A DNA stretch of 35,329 bases from Nodosilinea sp. P-1105 (GCF_012911975.1 NZ_SMDQ01000061.1:1-35329), one strand, 5' to 3'; shown: positions 9,110 through 17,722, numbered from the stretch's first letter. Translations and numbers: made by a program. Notes: a model not told the origin generated them from the sequence alone.

Positions 9110-11479
9110 ATGCATACACCAATCCAAACTGCCGCCGTCCTCGGAGCCGGGGTGATGGGTACCCAGATTGCCGCCCATTTAGCCAATGCTGGTCTGACGG
9201 TTCACCTGCTGGAACTGCCCGCTGCCGAGGGGGAGCCCAACGACCTGGTCGCTGGGGCCTTTAAGAAGGCCTGTAAGCAATCGCCGCCAATTTTCTATAC
9301 CCAGCAGGCGGTGAAGCGGGTGATTTTGGGCAACTATGAGCAGCACTTTGACCGTTTGGCTCAGGTGGACTGGGTGATTGAAGCGGTGGTGGAAAACCTG
9401 GCCATCAAGCAAGATCTGCTGGCTCGGGTGGAGCGCACCGTAGGCTCAGACACCATTGTTTCCACCAACACCAGCGGGCTGTTGATTCACCAGGTGGCCC
9501 AGGGGCGATCGCGCGCTTTTCGCAAGCGGTTCCTGGGCACCCACTTCTTTAACCCGCCCCGCTATTTGAAATTGCTGGAACTGATTCCCACCGCCGACAC
9601 GGACCCAGCGGTGGTCGAACGATTGACCGCCTTTGGCCGCGATCGCCTGGGCAAGGGCATTGTGGTAGCTAAAGACACCCCGAATTTTATTGCCAACCGC
9701 ATTGGCGTCTTTGTGTCGATGTTGGGGATTCGGGCCTTTACCAGCGGCGACTACACCATTGAAGAAATTGACGCCCTGACCGGCACCCTGGTGGGGCGGC
9801 CCAAGTCGGCCACCTTCCGCACGGCGGATCTGGTGGGTCTAGATACCCTCCTCTATGTGGCCGAAAACCTCTATCCAGCCATTCCCCACGACGAACGGCG
9901 CGAGCTGTTTCAGGTGCCCGACCTGCTGCGTCAGCTGGTGGCCACCGGCACCCTAGGGGCCAAGGCAGGGCAAGGGTTCTACAAAAAGGTGGACGGTGAG
10001 ATTCGCTCCCTCAACCCCGAAACCTTTGGCTACGAGTCTCCCCAACCCTTGGACCTGGGCGATCTCGATAAGTTGAAAAAAACAACGGATTTACCCGAAC
10101 GACTGCGGCAGCTGTATCGCCAGCGGGGGCGGGCCGGTGACTTCTGCCGTCAACTGATGCTGGAAACCCTGGCCTATAGCGCCAACCGCATCCCAGAAAT
10201 TGCCGATAGCCCCGTGGCCATTGACCAGGCCCTGCAGTGGGGGTTTGGCTGGGAGCTCGGCCCCTTTGCCATCTGGGATGCCCTGGGGTTTGACACCGTG
10301 GCGGCGGACATACTCCAGGCCGGGCTGAGTTTGCCCCCCTGGGTGGTCCAGATGCAAGAGTCCGGGGCCGGGGGGTTTTACCGTCAGCAGGCGGGTCAAC
10401 CTCAGGTCTATGGGCCTGGTCAGGGCTATGGGCCCCTAGCGGTCCCGGCCCACCACCTGTGCTTAGGGGATCTGAAAGACCGGGCTCCCCTGTGGCACAA
10501 CCGGGAGGCGGCCCTGCTGGATGCTGGCGACGGCGTGGCCCTGTTTGAATTTCGTTCCAAGGCCAATACCCTCAGCACTAAGGTGATTGAGGGCCTCGAT
10601 GCTGCCCTGGACTGGCTTATGGCCCACGATGACTACCACGGCCTGGTGATCGGCAACGAAGGCCCCAACTTCTGTGTGGGCATTAACCTGGCGGAGGTGG
10701 GCAAAATCGCCCAGTGGGAAAACCTCAACCCTCTGAACCGCAACCATCGCACCATTGCCAAACTGCTACAGACCTTTCAAACCCTGGTGCAGCGGATAAC
10801 CTACTTTCCTAAACCCGTGGTGGCCGCCGTCCATGGCCGGGTGCTGGGGGGCGGTTGCGAGCTGGCCATGGCCTGTCCCCAGGTGGTGGCCGACGCCGAA
10901 ACCTACATCGGTCTGGTGGAACTGGGGGTGGGGTTGATTCCGGCGGGAGGCGGCCTGATGCGGCTGGCCCGCTGGGCGGAGCAACAGGCCCTAACAGATA
11001 CGGCCAGCGATATCCTGCCCTGGCTGAAGCAGGTGTTTCGCACCGTGGGTATGGCCCAGGTGGCCAACAGTGCCTACGAAGCCATGGAGCTGGGCTTTTT
11101 GCCAGCCACTACCACGGTGGTGATCAACGGCGATCGCCGCCTCTATGCCGCTAAACACAACGTGCTGCGCCTGCACCACATGGGCTATGTTCCACCGCCG
11201 CGCCAACCGATCACGGTCCTGGGGCAACCGGCCCGGGCGGTGCTAGAGCACATGGCCTACGTCATGCATGGGGGCGGCTACATCAGTGACTACGATCGCG
11301 CCCTGGCCCAGCGTTTGGCCTATGTGCTGACCGGCGGCGATTTGACGGCTCCTACCTCGGTAGATGAGGCCTATGTGCTGGGTTTGGAGCGGGATAATTT
11401 CTTGCCGCTGATCGATGAACCCAAGACCAAGGAGCGGATTTTGCACATGCTGAAGACTAAAAAACCATTGAGGAATTAG
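9110..11479 (+). CDS. fadN: 3-hydroxyacyl-CoA dehydrogenase / enoyl-CoA hydratase fusion (FadN type)
   Basis: This 789-residue protein carries out the hydration and second oxidation steps of beta-oxidation. The N-terminal half is a 3-hydroxyacyl-CoA dehydrogenase: NAD-binding GAGVMG at residues 12-17, then SNTSG-like TNTSGL, GTHFFNPPRYLKLLELIP and KDTPNFIANRIG. The C-terminal half is an enoyl-CoA hydratase/crotonase domain (NEGPNFCVGINLAEV near 515, GGGCELAMACP near 580, GVGLIPAGGG near 608). This order, dehydrogenase first, is that of Bacillus FadN and the reverse of E. coli FadB; length and the C-terminal KKPLRN also match FadN as I remember it. An ATG at 9110 preceded by GAAGGAG is chosen. 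The frame is open 63 codons further upstream, but that part is repeat sequence shared with the end of the previous gene. FadA and FadE genes follow on the same strand. Confidence 0.93.
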   Translation: MHTPIQTAAVLGAGVMGTQIAAHLANAGLTVHLLELPAAEGEPNDLVAGAFKKACKQSPPIFYTQQAVKRVILGNYEQHFDRLAQVDWVIEAVVENLAIKQDLLARVERTVGSDTIVSTNTSGLLIHQVAQGRSRAFRKRFLGTHFFNPPRYLKLLELIPTADTDPAVVERLTAFGRDRLGKGIVVAKDTPNFIANRIGVFVSMLGIRAFTSGDYTIEEIDALTGTLVGRPKSATFRTADLVGLDTLLYVAENLYPAIPHDERRELFQVPDLLRQLVATGTLGAKAGQGFYKKVDGEIRSLNPETFGYESPQPLDLGDLDKLKKTTDLPERLRQLYRQRGRAGDFCRQLMLETLAYSANRIPEIADSPVAIDQALQWGFGWELGPFAIWDALGFDTVAADILQAGLSLPPWVVQMQESGAGGFYRQQAGQPQVYGPGQGYGPLAVPAHHLCLGDLKDRAPLWHNREAALLDAGDGVALFEFRSKANTLSTKVIEGLDAALDWLMAHDDYHGLVIGNEGPNFCVGINLAEVGKIAQWENLNPLNRNHRTIAKLLQTFQTLVQRITYFPKPVVAAVHGRVLGGGCELAMACPQVVADAETYIGLVELGVGLIPAGGGLMRLARWAEQQALTDTASDILPWLKQVFRTVGMAQVANSAYEAMELGFLPATTTVVINGDRRLYAAKHNVLRLHHMGYVPPPRQPITVLGQPARAVLEHMAYVMHGGGYISDYDRALAQRLAYVLTGGDLTAPTSVDEAYVLGLERDNFLPLIDEPKTKERILHMLKTKKPLRN

Positions 11480-11599
11480 CAGGGCGGACCCACCTCCTAC
11501 GCCTCCCTACCTTCCCCATTACTCCCCAGGGCGGACACATGCCCCTACGTCCCCATCCCCCCATCCTCCCCGTCACCTCTACGTCCCCATTACTCCCCA

Positions 11600-11625
11600 G
11601 GGCGGACACATAGGTCCGCCCCTAC
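11600..11625 (-). repeat. 26-base hairpin element (GTAGGGGC family), copy
   Basis: On the minus strand this reads GTAGGGGC followed by arm GGAC, a loop of six, arm GTCC and GCCC. The same 26-base design with different arm bases recurs at 16040-16065 and 18068-18093. Confidence 0.75.
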
Positions 11626-11676
11626 GTCCCCATCTCCCCATCCTCCCCGTCACCTCTACGTCCCCATTACTCCCCA

Positions 11677-11702
11677 GGGCGGACACATAGGTCCGCCCCT
11701 AC
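11677..11702 (-). repeat. 26-base hairpin element (GTAGGGGC family), copy in next tandem unit
   Basis: Identical to the copy at 11600-11625. A six-base-deleted version lies at 11529-11548. Confidence 0.75.
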
Positions 11703-11723
11703 GTCCCCATCCCCCCATCCACC

Positions 11724-11754
11724 CTACCCTTCGGGAAGCCGCTCCGCGTCTACC
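11724..11754 (-). repeat. Small dispersed repeat TAGACGCGGAGCGGCTTCCC..., copy 1
   Basis: On the minus strand this is the roughly 30-base element starting TAGACGCGGAGCGGCTTCCC and ending GAAGGGTAGG. It recurs at 17775-17807, 30474-30503 and 31658-31687. Similar very short mobile repeats are known from cyanobacterial genomes. This copy and the one at 17775 lie in the same GGGTGGAT-type flanking repeat, in opposite orientations. Confidence 0.8.
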
Positions 11755-11836
11755 ACCCATCCACCCCATCCACCCCATCCACCCCATCCACCCATTCCCC
11801 CCATCCCCCCATCCACCCACCTCGGAGACTCCCACC

Positions 11837-13018
11837 ATGAATACCGCCTACATCGTCAGTACCGTACGCACCGCCGTCGGTAAGGCCCCCGGGGGCAGTC
11901 TGCGCCATACCCGACCCGATGATTTGGGGGCGGCGGCTTTGCGAGGCGCCCTGGAGCGTATTCCCAACCTGGTGTCTGACCAGATTGAGGATGTGATCAT
12001 GGGCTGCGCTATGCCTGAGGCTGAGCAAGGCTATAACCTAGGCCGCCTGGTGGCCCTGCGGGCGGGGCTACCCGATGCCGTGGCGGGCTGTACGGTGAAT
12101 CGACTCTGTTCCTCGGGGTTGCAAACCATTGCCATGGCGACCCAGGCGATCGCCTGGGGGCAAGCCGAGGTAATTGTGGCTGGGGGAACTGAGTCCATGA
12201 GTTTGATTCCCATGGGGGGGCACCAGTTTTCCCCCAATCCGGAGCTGCTGACGGATATGCCAGCGGCCTATATCACCATGGGGTTGACCGCTGAAAATGT
12301 GGCGGCCCAGTACCACATTTCCCGGGCTGATCAGGATGCCTTTGCCCTGCGATCGCACCAGAAGGCCCTGGCCGCCCAGGTGGCGGGTAAGTTCAAGGCT
12401 GAAATTGTGCCGGTCACAGTGGAAGAGACTGAGTACATCGAGGGGCAGCTCCACCGTCGCCAGTTCACCTTCGACACCGACGAAGGCCCCCGCTCTGACA
12501 CCAGTCTAGAGGCCCTGGCCCAGCTCAAGCCGGTGTTCAAGGCCGATGGCACCGTTACCGCTGGTACCTCTTCCCAAATGTCTGACGGGGCGGCCGCCAC
12601 CATCGTGATGGCCGCCAAAACCATCCAAGAACTGGGACTGCAACCCCTGGCTCAGCTGCGGGGCTTTGCCGTGGCTGGGGTACCCCCAGAAATGATGGGC
12701 ATTGGTCCGGTTGCTGTCATTCCTAAGGTGCTGAAGCAGGTGGGCCTAACCCTGGATGACATCGGCTTGATCGAACTCAATGAGGCATTCGCGGCCCAGT
12801 CCCTGGCGGTGATCCGCGAGCTGGGGTTGAACGAAGACATCGTCAATGTCAATGGGGGCGCGATCGCCCTGGGGCATCCCCTGGGCTGCAGTGGCGCCAA
12901 GCTTACCGCCACCCTGCTGCACGAAATGCAGCGTCGCGGCACCCGCTACGGCATGGTCACCATGTGTGTGGGGGGTGGCATGGGGGCGGCGGGGGTGTTT
13001 GAGAATTTGTTGCGTTGA
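11837..13018 (+). CDS. fadA: Acetyl-CoA C-acyltransferase (3-ketoacyl-CoA thiolase)
   Basis: This 393-residue thiolase performs the last, thiolytic step of the beta-oxidation spiral, releasing acetyl-CoA from 3-ketoacyl-CoA. The nucleophilic cysteine is Cys91 in NRLCSSGLQ, the catalytic histidine is His347 in [14 protein letters not shown] and the second cysteine is Cys377 in CVGGGMG. The length is typical for the family. The ATG at 11837 follows a GGAG at a normal distance. Biosynthetic thiolases (PhaA type) look alike, but the position between FadN- and FadE-type genes, the same order as the Bacillus fadN-fadA-fadE operon, favours a degradative role. A G-rich repeat begins only a few bases after the stop codon. 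Confidence 0.92.
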   Translation: MNTAYIVSTVRTAVGKAPGGSLRHTRPDDLGAAALRGALERIPNLVSDQIEDVIMGCAMPEAEQGYNLGRLVALRAGLPDAVAGCTVNRLCSSGLQTIAMATQAIAWGQAEVIVAGGTESMSLIPMGGHQFSPNPELLTDMPAAYITMGLTAENVAAQYHISRADQDAFALRSHQKALAAQVAGKFKAEIVPVTVEETEYIEGQLHRRQFTFDTDEGPRSDTSLEALAQLKPVFKADGTVTAGTSSQMSDGAAATIVMAAKTIQELGLQPLAQLRGFAVAGVPPEMMGIGPVAVIPKVLKQVGLTLDDIGLIELNEAFAAQSLAVIRELGLNEDIVNVNGGAIALGHPLGCSGAKLTATLLHEMQRRGTRYGMVTMCVGGGMGAAGVFENLLR

Positions 13019-13022
13019 CGTG

Positions 13023-13102
13023 AGGGAGGTGGGGGAGGTGGGGGAGATGGGGGAGATGGGGGAGATGGGGGAGATGGGGGAGATGGGGGAGATGGGGAGG
13101 TG
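13023..13102 (+). repeat. G-rich 9-bp tandem repeat (GGGGGAGAT), about eight units
   Basis: Runs of five G separated by four bases continue for about 80 bases right after fadA and end at the stop codon of the opposing four-helix-bundle gene. On the plus strand this satisfies the usual G-quadruplex pattern several times over. Confidence 0.85.
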
Positions 13103-13103
13103 G

Positions 13104-13532
13104 TTACAGGAGCCAGGTTTTGGGACTTTTGATCAGGTGCACAAGGCCACTTAGAACTTGGTTATACGTGGAATAGAGAACCTTGGCTTGGTCTCGTTCT
13201 AGGTAGGCGCACTTGACCGCAAATTTTATCCAGACCTGGGTTTCAGCAGCTTCGGCTTCACAATCGCTCAGTTTTGCAATAAAAGCAGCTTGATATCGTC
13301 GCTTTCGCCAAGCCTCCGCCATATTTGCACATACCGATCGCGACGACCGCCGCATCTGATCCGTCAACGAGTACCGCTCCTCTTTCGGAAAATTTTTAGT
13401 CATCTGAAAAATGTCCATCGCCGCTTCAAACGCCAGTTGATAAATCACCAAATCCTCGTGACTCCTAATCAATCGCCGTCCCCTCTCCAGCTCATCCACC
13501 TCCCTCTCCCCCATCCCTGTGCTCCTCTGCAC
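13104..13532 (-). CDS. Four-helix bundle protein (S23/IVP family)
   Basis: The 142-residue product contains HEDLVIYQLAFEAAMDIF, FPKEERYSLTDQMRRSSRSVCANMAEAWRK and FIAKLSDCEAEAAETQVWI. These are the hallmarks of the small four-helix-bundle family first seen in intervening sequences of 23S rRNA genes and common as free-standing genes in cyanobacteria. Its molecular function is not established. An internal ATG at 13514 (MGEREVDEL) is also possible; the family usually begins only a few residues before HEDL. The gene points against the fad genes and is bracketed by a G-rich repeat on one side and a C-rich repeat on the other, which suggests it was inserted into the fadA-fadE junction rather than belonging to the pathway. 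Confidence 0.85.
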   Translation of the reverse strand: MQRSTGMGEREVDELERGRRLIRSHEDLVIYQLAFEAAMDIFQMTKNFPKEERYSLTDQMRRSSRSVCANMAEAWRKRRYQAAFIAKLSDCEAEAAETQVWIKFAVKCAYLERDQAKVLYSTYNQVLSGLVHLIKSPKTWLL

Positions 13533-13554
13533 GCCTTCCGCCCCCCATAGTTCC

Positions 13555-13730
13555 CATCTCCCCCACCCCCATCACCCTCCCCATCACCCTCACCCTCACC
13601 CTCACCCTCCCCATCACCCTCACCCTCCCCATCACCCCAGAGGCCCACCATGCTACCCCTCCCCACCCTCCCCACCCTCCCCACCCTCCCCATCTCCCTC
13701 ACCCTCCTCCTCACCGCCCTCCTCCTCCTC
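13555..13730 (+). repeat. C-rich tandem repeat running into the fadE coding sequence
   Basis: CACCCT/CCCCATCACCCT units fill 13555-13640, and CCCCACCCT units continue past the fadE ATG at 13650 to about 13690. The second part is translated as LPTLPTLPTLP. The opposite strand is G-rich. Confidence 0.8.
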
Positions 13731-16004
13731 CCCCCCCTTCGTCGCCCCCTCATCTCTAAACCCCTGGGCAAACTGGCTCGCAACCGCTTGCCCAAAATCT
13801 CCGACACCGAGCGGGCCGCCATCGAAGCGGGTCAAGTCTGGGTGGAGGGAGAATTTTTCACCGGGCGGCCAAATTGGCAACGGCTGCTGCAGGAGCCCTA
13901 TCCCCAGTTGCCTGAGGAGGTCCAGGCGTTTTTGGATGGGCCGGTGGAGCGGGTCTGCCAGATGGCGACGGATTGGGAAATCTACCAGCGCAAGGACCTA
14001 CCGCCTGGGGTATGGAAGTACCTGAAGCAGGAAAAGTTCTTTGGCATGATGATTCCCCAGGAGTTTGGGGGGCTGGGGTTTTCTAACCTGGCCTATAGTG
14101 CGGTGATGGTGAAGCTGGCGTCGCGCTCTTTTACCCATGTGGCCACGGTGGGGGTAGCCAATTCCCTGGGGCCGGCCAAACTACTGCTGCGCTATGGTAC
14201 CCCCGAACAAAAGGCGCGCTACCTGCCGCGCTTGGCCATTGGCGAAGAAATTCCCTGCTTTGCCCTGACTGAACCCCAGGCGGGGTCCGATGCCGCCAGC
14301 CTGACGGCCCGGGGAGAGGTGTTTCAAGGCGACGATGGCCAGTTGTACCTGCGGTTGAACTGGCAAAAACGCTATATCACCCTGGGGGCGATCGCCACTT
14401 TGATCGGGTTGGCCTTTCGCCTCTATGACCCCGAGCGCCTGCTGGGCCGGGGCGAGGATGTGGGCATCACCTGTGCCCTGGTGCCCCGGGATACCCCTGG
14501 GGTGATCATCGACCAGCGCCATGACCCCATGGGGGTGCCCTTCTTTAACTCGCCAGTGGTGGGGCAAGATGTGGTGCTGCCCATCGATCAGATCATCGGC
14601 GGCGTGGCCCAGGCGGGCCAGGGGTGGACCATGCTGATGCAGACCCTGGCGGCGGGGCGGGGGATTAGCTTCCCGGCCACCTGTACGGGGGTGGCCCAAC
14701 TGACGGCCCGGGTGGCCAGTGCCCACAGCGTAGTACGCCAGCAGTTTGGCCTTTCCATTGGTCGGTTTGAGGGGGTGGCCGAACCCCTGGCCCGGATTGC
14801 GGCTTTGACCTATGTGATTGACGCGGCCCGGCTGTACACCTGTGGGGCGGTGGATGCTGGGTTGCAGCCAGCGGTGGTCAGTGCGATCGCCAAGTACCAA
14901 ACCACCGAGCTGGCGCGCCAGGTGGTCAACGACGGCATGGATATTTTGGGCGGCGCTGGCATTTGCCGCGGGCCGCGCAACCTGCTGGCCCATGTCTATA
15001 CCGCGATTCCCATTGCCATTACCGTGGAAGGGGCCAACATTCTCACCCGCACCCTGATGATCTTCGGCCAGGGGGTGATTCGCTGCCACCCCTACCTCTA
15101 TGGCGAAATTCAGGCCCTGCAGGGGGCCGATTGGGTCACCTTTGACCGGCTGTTGTGGGGCCATATTGGCGCAGTCATCCGGAATACGGCCCGATCGCTA
15201 CTGCTGGGGCTAACCCGAGGCCGTCTGGCCCAGGCCCCGGTCAGTGGCCCCACGGCCCCCTACTACCGCCGACTGAGCTGGGCGTCAGCCACCTTTGCCC
15301 TCCTCACCGACCTGGCCCTGGTGCGCTATGGCGGCACTTTGAAACGCCATGAATCGATTACCGGACGCTATGGCGATGCCCTCGCCTGGCTGTACCTGAC
15401 CAGCGCCGTGCTACGCCGGTTTGAAGCGGAAGGTCGCCCCCCGGCAGACCTGGCCACCGTCCACTGGGCCGCCCAGTACGGTCTGACCCAAATTCAAACG
15501 GCCCTGGAGGGAATTGTTCAGAACCTATCCATGCCAGAGCTGGGCTGGGTCCTCCGTCCCCTGGGACTATGGGGGCTACGGAGCAACCCCGTGGGTAGTC
15601 CCCCCAGGGATACCCTCACCCACCAGGTGGCCCAGCAGGTGCAAACTTCCCAGGACTGCCGCGATCGCCTCACCGCTGGCATCTATCGACCCGCCGCCCC
15701 CAGCGAAGCCCTGGGTCGATTGGAACAGGCCTATACCCTGAACCAGCAGGTCTTGCCCCTGCGGCAGCGTCTGAAGGCGGCGGTGCGGGCCGGTGACCTA
15801 TTGGCGGACGGTACCACACCATTGGCCGAGCTGGCCCACCAGGCGGGGTTAATCACCCTAGCAGAACGAGAGGCGATCGCCGCCGCCGATCAAGCCCAAC
15901 TCGATGCGATTCAGGTGGATGCCTTTACCTTTGAGGCTTACCAGACAACCGGTACAGTGGATCAGGCCATGGCCCTGCAACCGTTGTTATCGGATCGGGG
16001 ATAG
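13650..16004 (+). CDS. fadE: Long-chain acyl-CoA dehydrogenase (FadE)
   Basis: This 784-residue flavoprotein catalyses the first oxidation of acyl-CoA to trans-2-enoyl-CoA. It matches E. coli FadE (814 aa) in layout: a hydrophobic N terminus, then LPKISDTERAAIEAGQVW, FLDGPVERVCQMA, EIPCFALTEPQAGSDAA, NWQKRYITLGAIATLIGLAF, GVGxP-like LPIDQIIGG, ITVEGANILTR and MIFGQGVIRCHPYLYGEI, followed by the long FadE-specific C-terminal part. The first 20 or so residues are encoded by the CCCCACCCT tandem repeat, which gives a proline/leucine segment leading into the leucine-rich stretch TLLLTALLLLPP, a probable membrane anchor. An AGAGG lies upstream of the ATG. The electron acceptor (ETF or other) is not encoded here. 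It is the last pathway gene of the cluster, followed by a hairpin and an antiporter. Confidence 0.93.
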   Translation: MLPLPTLPTLPTLPISLTLLLTALLLLPPLRRPLISKPLGKLARNRLPKISDTERAAIEAGQVWVEGEFFTGRPNWQRLLQEPYPQLPEEVQAFLDGPVERVCQMATDWEIYQRKDLPPGVWKYLKQEKFFGMMIPQEFGGLGFSNLAYSAVMVKLASRSFTHVATVGVANSLGPAKLLLRYGTPEQKARYLPRLAIGEEIPCFALTEPQAGSDAASLTARGEVFQGDDGQLYLRLNWQKRYITLGAIATLIGLAFRLYDPERLLGRGEDVGITCALVPRDTPGVIIDQRHDPMGVPFFNSPVVGQDVVLPIDQIIGGVAQAGQGWTMLMQTLAAGRGISFPATCTGVAQLTARVASAHSVVRQQFGLSIGRFEGVAEPLARIAALTYVIDAARLYTCGAVDAGLQPAVVSAIAKYQTTELARQVVNDGMDILGGAGICRGPRNLLAHVYTAIPIAITVEGANILTRTLMIFGQGVIRCHPYLYGEIQALQGADWVTFDRLLWGHIGAVIRNTARSLLLGLTRGRLAQAPVSGPTAPYYRRLSWASATFALLTDLALVRYGGTLKRHESITGRYGDALAWLYLTSAVLRRFEAEGRPPADLATVHWAAQYGLTQIQTALEGIVQNLSMPELGWVLRPLGLWGLRSNPVGSPPRDTLTHQVAQQVQTSQDCRDRLTAGIYRPAAPSEALGRLEQAYTLNQQVLPLRQRLKAAVRAGDLLADGTTPLAELAHQAGLITLAEREAIAAADQAQLDAIQVDAFTFEAYQTTGTVDQAMALQPLLSDRG

Positions 16005-16039
16005 CACCACTACCATAACCACGGGGGAACAAGTCTAAA

Positions 16040-16065
16040 GTAGGGGCACAGCAATGCTGTGCCCC
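16040..16065 (+). repeat. 26-base hairpin element (GTAGGGGC family) after fadE
   Basis: GTAGGGGC is followed by a near-perfect stem (AGGGGCACAGCA against TGCTGTGCCCCT with one unpaired base). It lies 36 bases after the fadE stop and could act as a terminator, although no U-run follows (TTAACC), so a dispersed structural repeat is more likely. Arms differ from the copies at 11600 and 18068 but remain complementary. Confidence 0.7.
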
Positions 16066-16108
16066 TTAACCTTGTGGTGGCCTAAATCGTTTTGCCTGCG
16101 AACCTTTC

Positions 16109-17722
16109 ATGTTGTCGATGATGCTCCTATTTCAACTGCCTTCTGAAGCAGCCAATGCCCTGCCCACTAGCGGAGTTACGGGTTTAGTCAATACCCTGAT
16201 TATTCTGCTGTTGGTGGCAACGGGGGTGGCATTAGTCACCCGTTGGCTGAGAATTCCCTACGTGGTGGGGTTGGTTTTGGCCGGATTGGTGATGACCGAT
16301 CAAAATTTGCCCACCGCCATTGGCCCCAACCCCGATATCATCCTCAACTTATTTTTGCCCATTCTTATTTTTGAGGCGGCCATTAATACTGACATCAGTC
16401 GGCTGCGCAGCACCATCAAGCCCATTGCCCTGCTGGCCGGACCAGGGGTGGTATTATCAGCCGCGATTACCGCATCGCTGCTGCATTTGGGCCTGGGCCT
16501 CGAGTGGATTACCGCCGCCGCCGTGGGGGTAATTTTAACCATTACCGATACCGTATCGGTGATTGCCGCCTTTAGAAGTGTGTCGGTGCCTGGGCGGCTG
16601 GCCACCATTGTGGAAGGGGAAAGTTTATTTAACGATGGAGTCGCCCTGGTGCTACTCAGCTTAATTTCTACGACCCACATGCAAGGATCCTTTAGCCTGG
16701 TGAATGGGGTACAGCAGTTGTTTATTGCCTTTGTGGGGGGTGGATTACTGGGCCTGGGCTTGGGCTATCTCTGTGTAGGGCTGTTTCGGCAGCTAGACGA
16801 TGCCCTCAGTAACATTTTGCTAACGGTAGCGGTGTCGTTAGGTACCTTTCAGATTGGTCAAGTCTTGGGGGTTTCTAGCGCGATCGCCGTAGTGGTTGCA
16901 GGTTTGGTGATTGGTAACCTGGGCTTTCGCCAAACCTCAGCCTCGATCAAAGTCACCCTATTAAGCTTTTGGGAATACGCTGGATTTGGGGTGAATACCT
17001 TTATCTTTCTGCTAGTGGGTTTGGCCGTTGAGCCCAGGGGTTTAGTGAATACCCTGCCAGCAGCCCTACTGGCCATTGTCGCCTACCAAATTGGCCGAGT
17101 TGCTGTGATTTACCCGCTGCTGTACTTGCTGCGGTTTTTCGATCGCCCCATTCCCTTTCGCTGGCAGCATGTGCTGATTTTTGGCAATGTTAAAGGGTCC
17201 CTATCCATGGCCCTGGCCCTGACGTTGCCGTTCACCCTGTCCGATCGCGAGCAGGTAATCACCCTGGTGTTTAGCACCGTGTTGGTCTCTCTGGTGGGCC
17301 AGGGGCTGAGCCTGTCTTGGCTGGTGAAGCAGCTACAGTTGTCTAAGCCATCTCCCTTTCGTCAGCAGATAGAAGAGTTGCAGCTAAACATTATTGCCGC
17401 CAAAGCAGCCCAGTCAGAACTCCTAAATCTGCTCGAAGTGGGTAGCCTGCCCAAGTTTCTATACGAGGAATTTTTTGCCCGCTACCAGGCTCGCATAGCT
17501 CAAGGGGAAGAGGGGCTACGTAGTCTTTATAACCAGCGACCTTCTTATAAATCTACCGGTCTGGTGGACACGGATTACTTAGATGGTCTGTGGCGACGGC
17601 TGTATTTGGCTGAAAAGGGGGCGATTAACCAAGCCATTTTCAAGGGACTACTGCCCGATGATGTGGCCCGTCCCTATCTTCAGGATCTAAATGAAAAGTT
17701 GCTGTCGCTCAAAGATACGTAG
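16109..17722 (+). CDS. Cation:proton antiporter, CPA1 (NhaP-like) family
   Basis: This 537-residue membrane protein has about twelve hydrophobic segments covering residues 20-410 and a hydrophilic C-terminal tail of some 125 residues. Features of sodium/proton exchangers of the CPA1 group include LPILIFEAAINTD near 85, LTITDTVSVIAAF near 147 and EGESLFNDGVALVLLSL near 172, where the FND segment holds the acidic ion-binding residues, plus GNVKGSLSMALAL near 360. It would exchange Na+ or K+ for H+ across the plasma or thylakoid membrane. Starts at 16109, 16118 and 16121 are all possible; no clear ribosome-binding site marks one. It is on the same strand as fadE but separated by a hairpin element, so it probably has its own promoter. 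Confidence 0.88.
   Translation: MLSMMLLFQLPSEAANALPTSGVTGLVNTLIILLLVATGVALVTRWLRIPYVVGLVLAGLVMTDQNLPTAIGPNPDIILNLFLPILIFEAAINTDISRLRSTIKPIALLAGPGVVLSAAITASLLHLGLGLEWITAAAVGVILTITDTVSVIAAFRSVSVPGRLATIVEGESLFNDGVALVLLSLISTTHMQGSFSLVNGVQQLFIAFVGGGLLGLGLGYLCVGLFRQLDDALSNILLTVAVSLGTFQIGQVLGVSSAIAVVVAGLVIGNLGFRQTSASIKVTLLSFWEYAGFGVNTFIFLLVGLAVEPRGLVNTLPAALLAIVAYQIGRVAVIYPLLYLLRFFDRPIPFRWQHVLIFGNVKGSLSMALALTLPFTLSDREQVITLVFSTVLVSLVGQGLSLSWLVKQLQLSKPSPFRQQIEELQLNIIAAKAAQSELLNLLEVGSLPKFLYEEFFARYQARIAQGEEGLRSLYNQRPSYKSTGLVDTDYLDGLWRRLYLAEKGAINQAIFKGLLPDDVARPYLQDLNEKLLSLKDT

Larger units (their letters stand above)
11511..11722. repeat. Tandem repeat of about 75 bp, three units
   Basis: The string ATTACTCCCCAGGGCGGACA starts at 11518, 11589 and 11666, so the period is 71-77 bp. 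Units 2 and 3 contain the full 26-base hairpin element; unit 1 has lost six bases from one arm. Confidence 0.8.
11480..11836. other. fadN-fadA intergenic region made almost entirely of repeats
   Basis: The 357 bases consist of a roughly 75-bp C-rich tandem repeat (three units from about 11511 to 11725), each unit carrying a small hairpin, then a dispersed repeat (11724-11754) and an array of CCATCCACC-like units up to the ribosome-binding site (GGAG near 11823) of fadA. No coding sequence is seen. Whether one transcript crosses it is unknown. Confidence 0.75.

Noticed and set aside
11511..11820. CRISPR-like appearance of the repeated units between fadN and fadA
   Set aside because: Units are contiguous C-rich tandem repeats without unique spacers, and no cas genes are near.
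13519..14025. 168-codon frame overlapping the fadE start
   Set aside because: Made of proline/histidine repeats from the C-rich array, and out of frame with the clear FadE sequence.
14181..15164. 327-codon antisense frame in fadE
   Set aside because: A shadow of the GC-rich fadE codons; no recognisable domain, and proline/glycine/histidine-rich composition typical of antisense frames.
16040..16065. Rho-independent terminator after fadE
   Set aside because: The hairpin is strong but lacks a following T-run and belongs to a dispersed 26-base repeat family.
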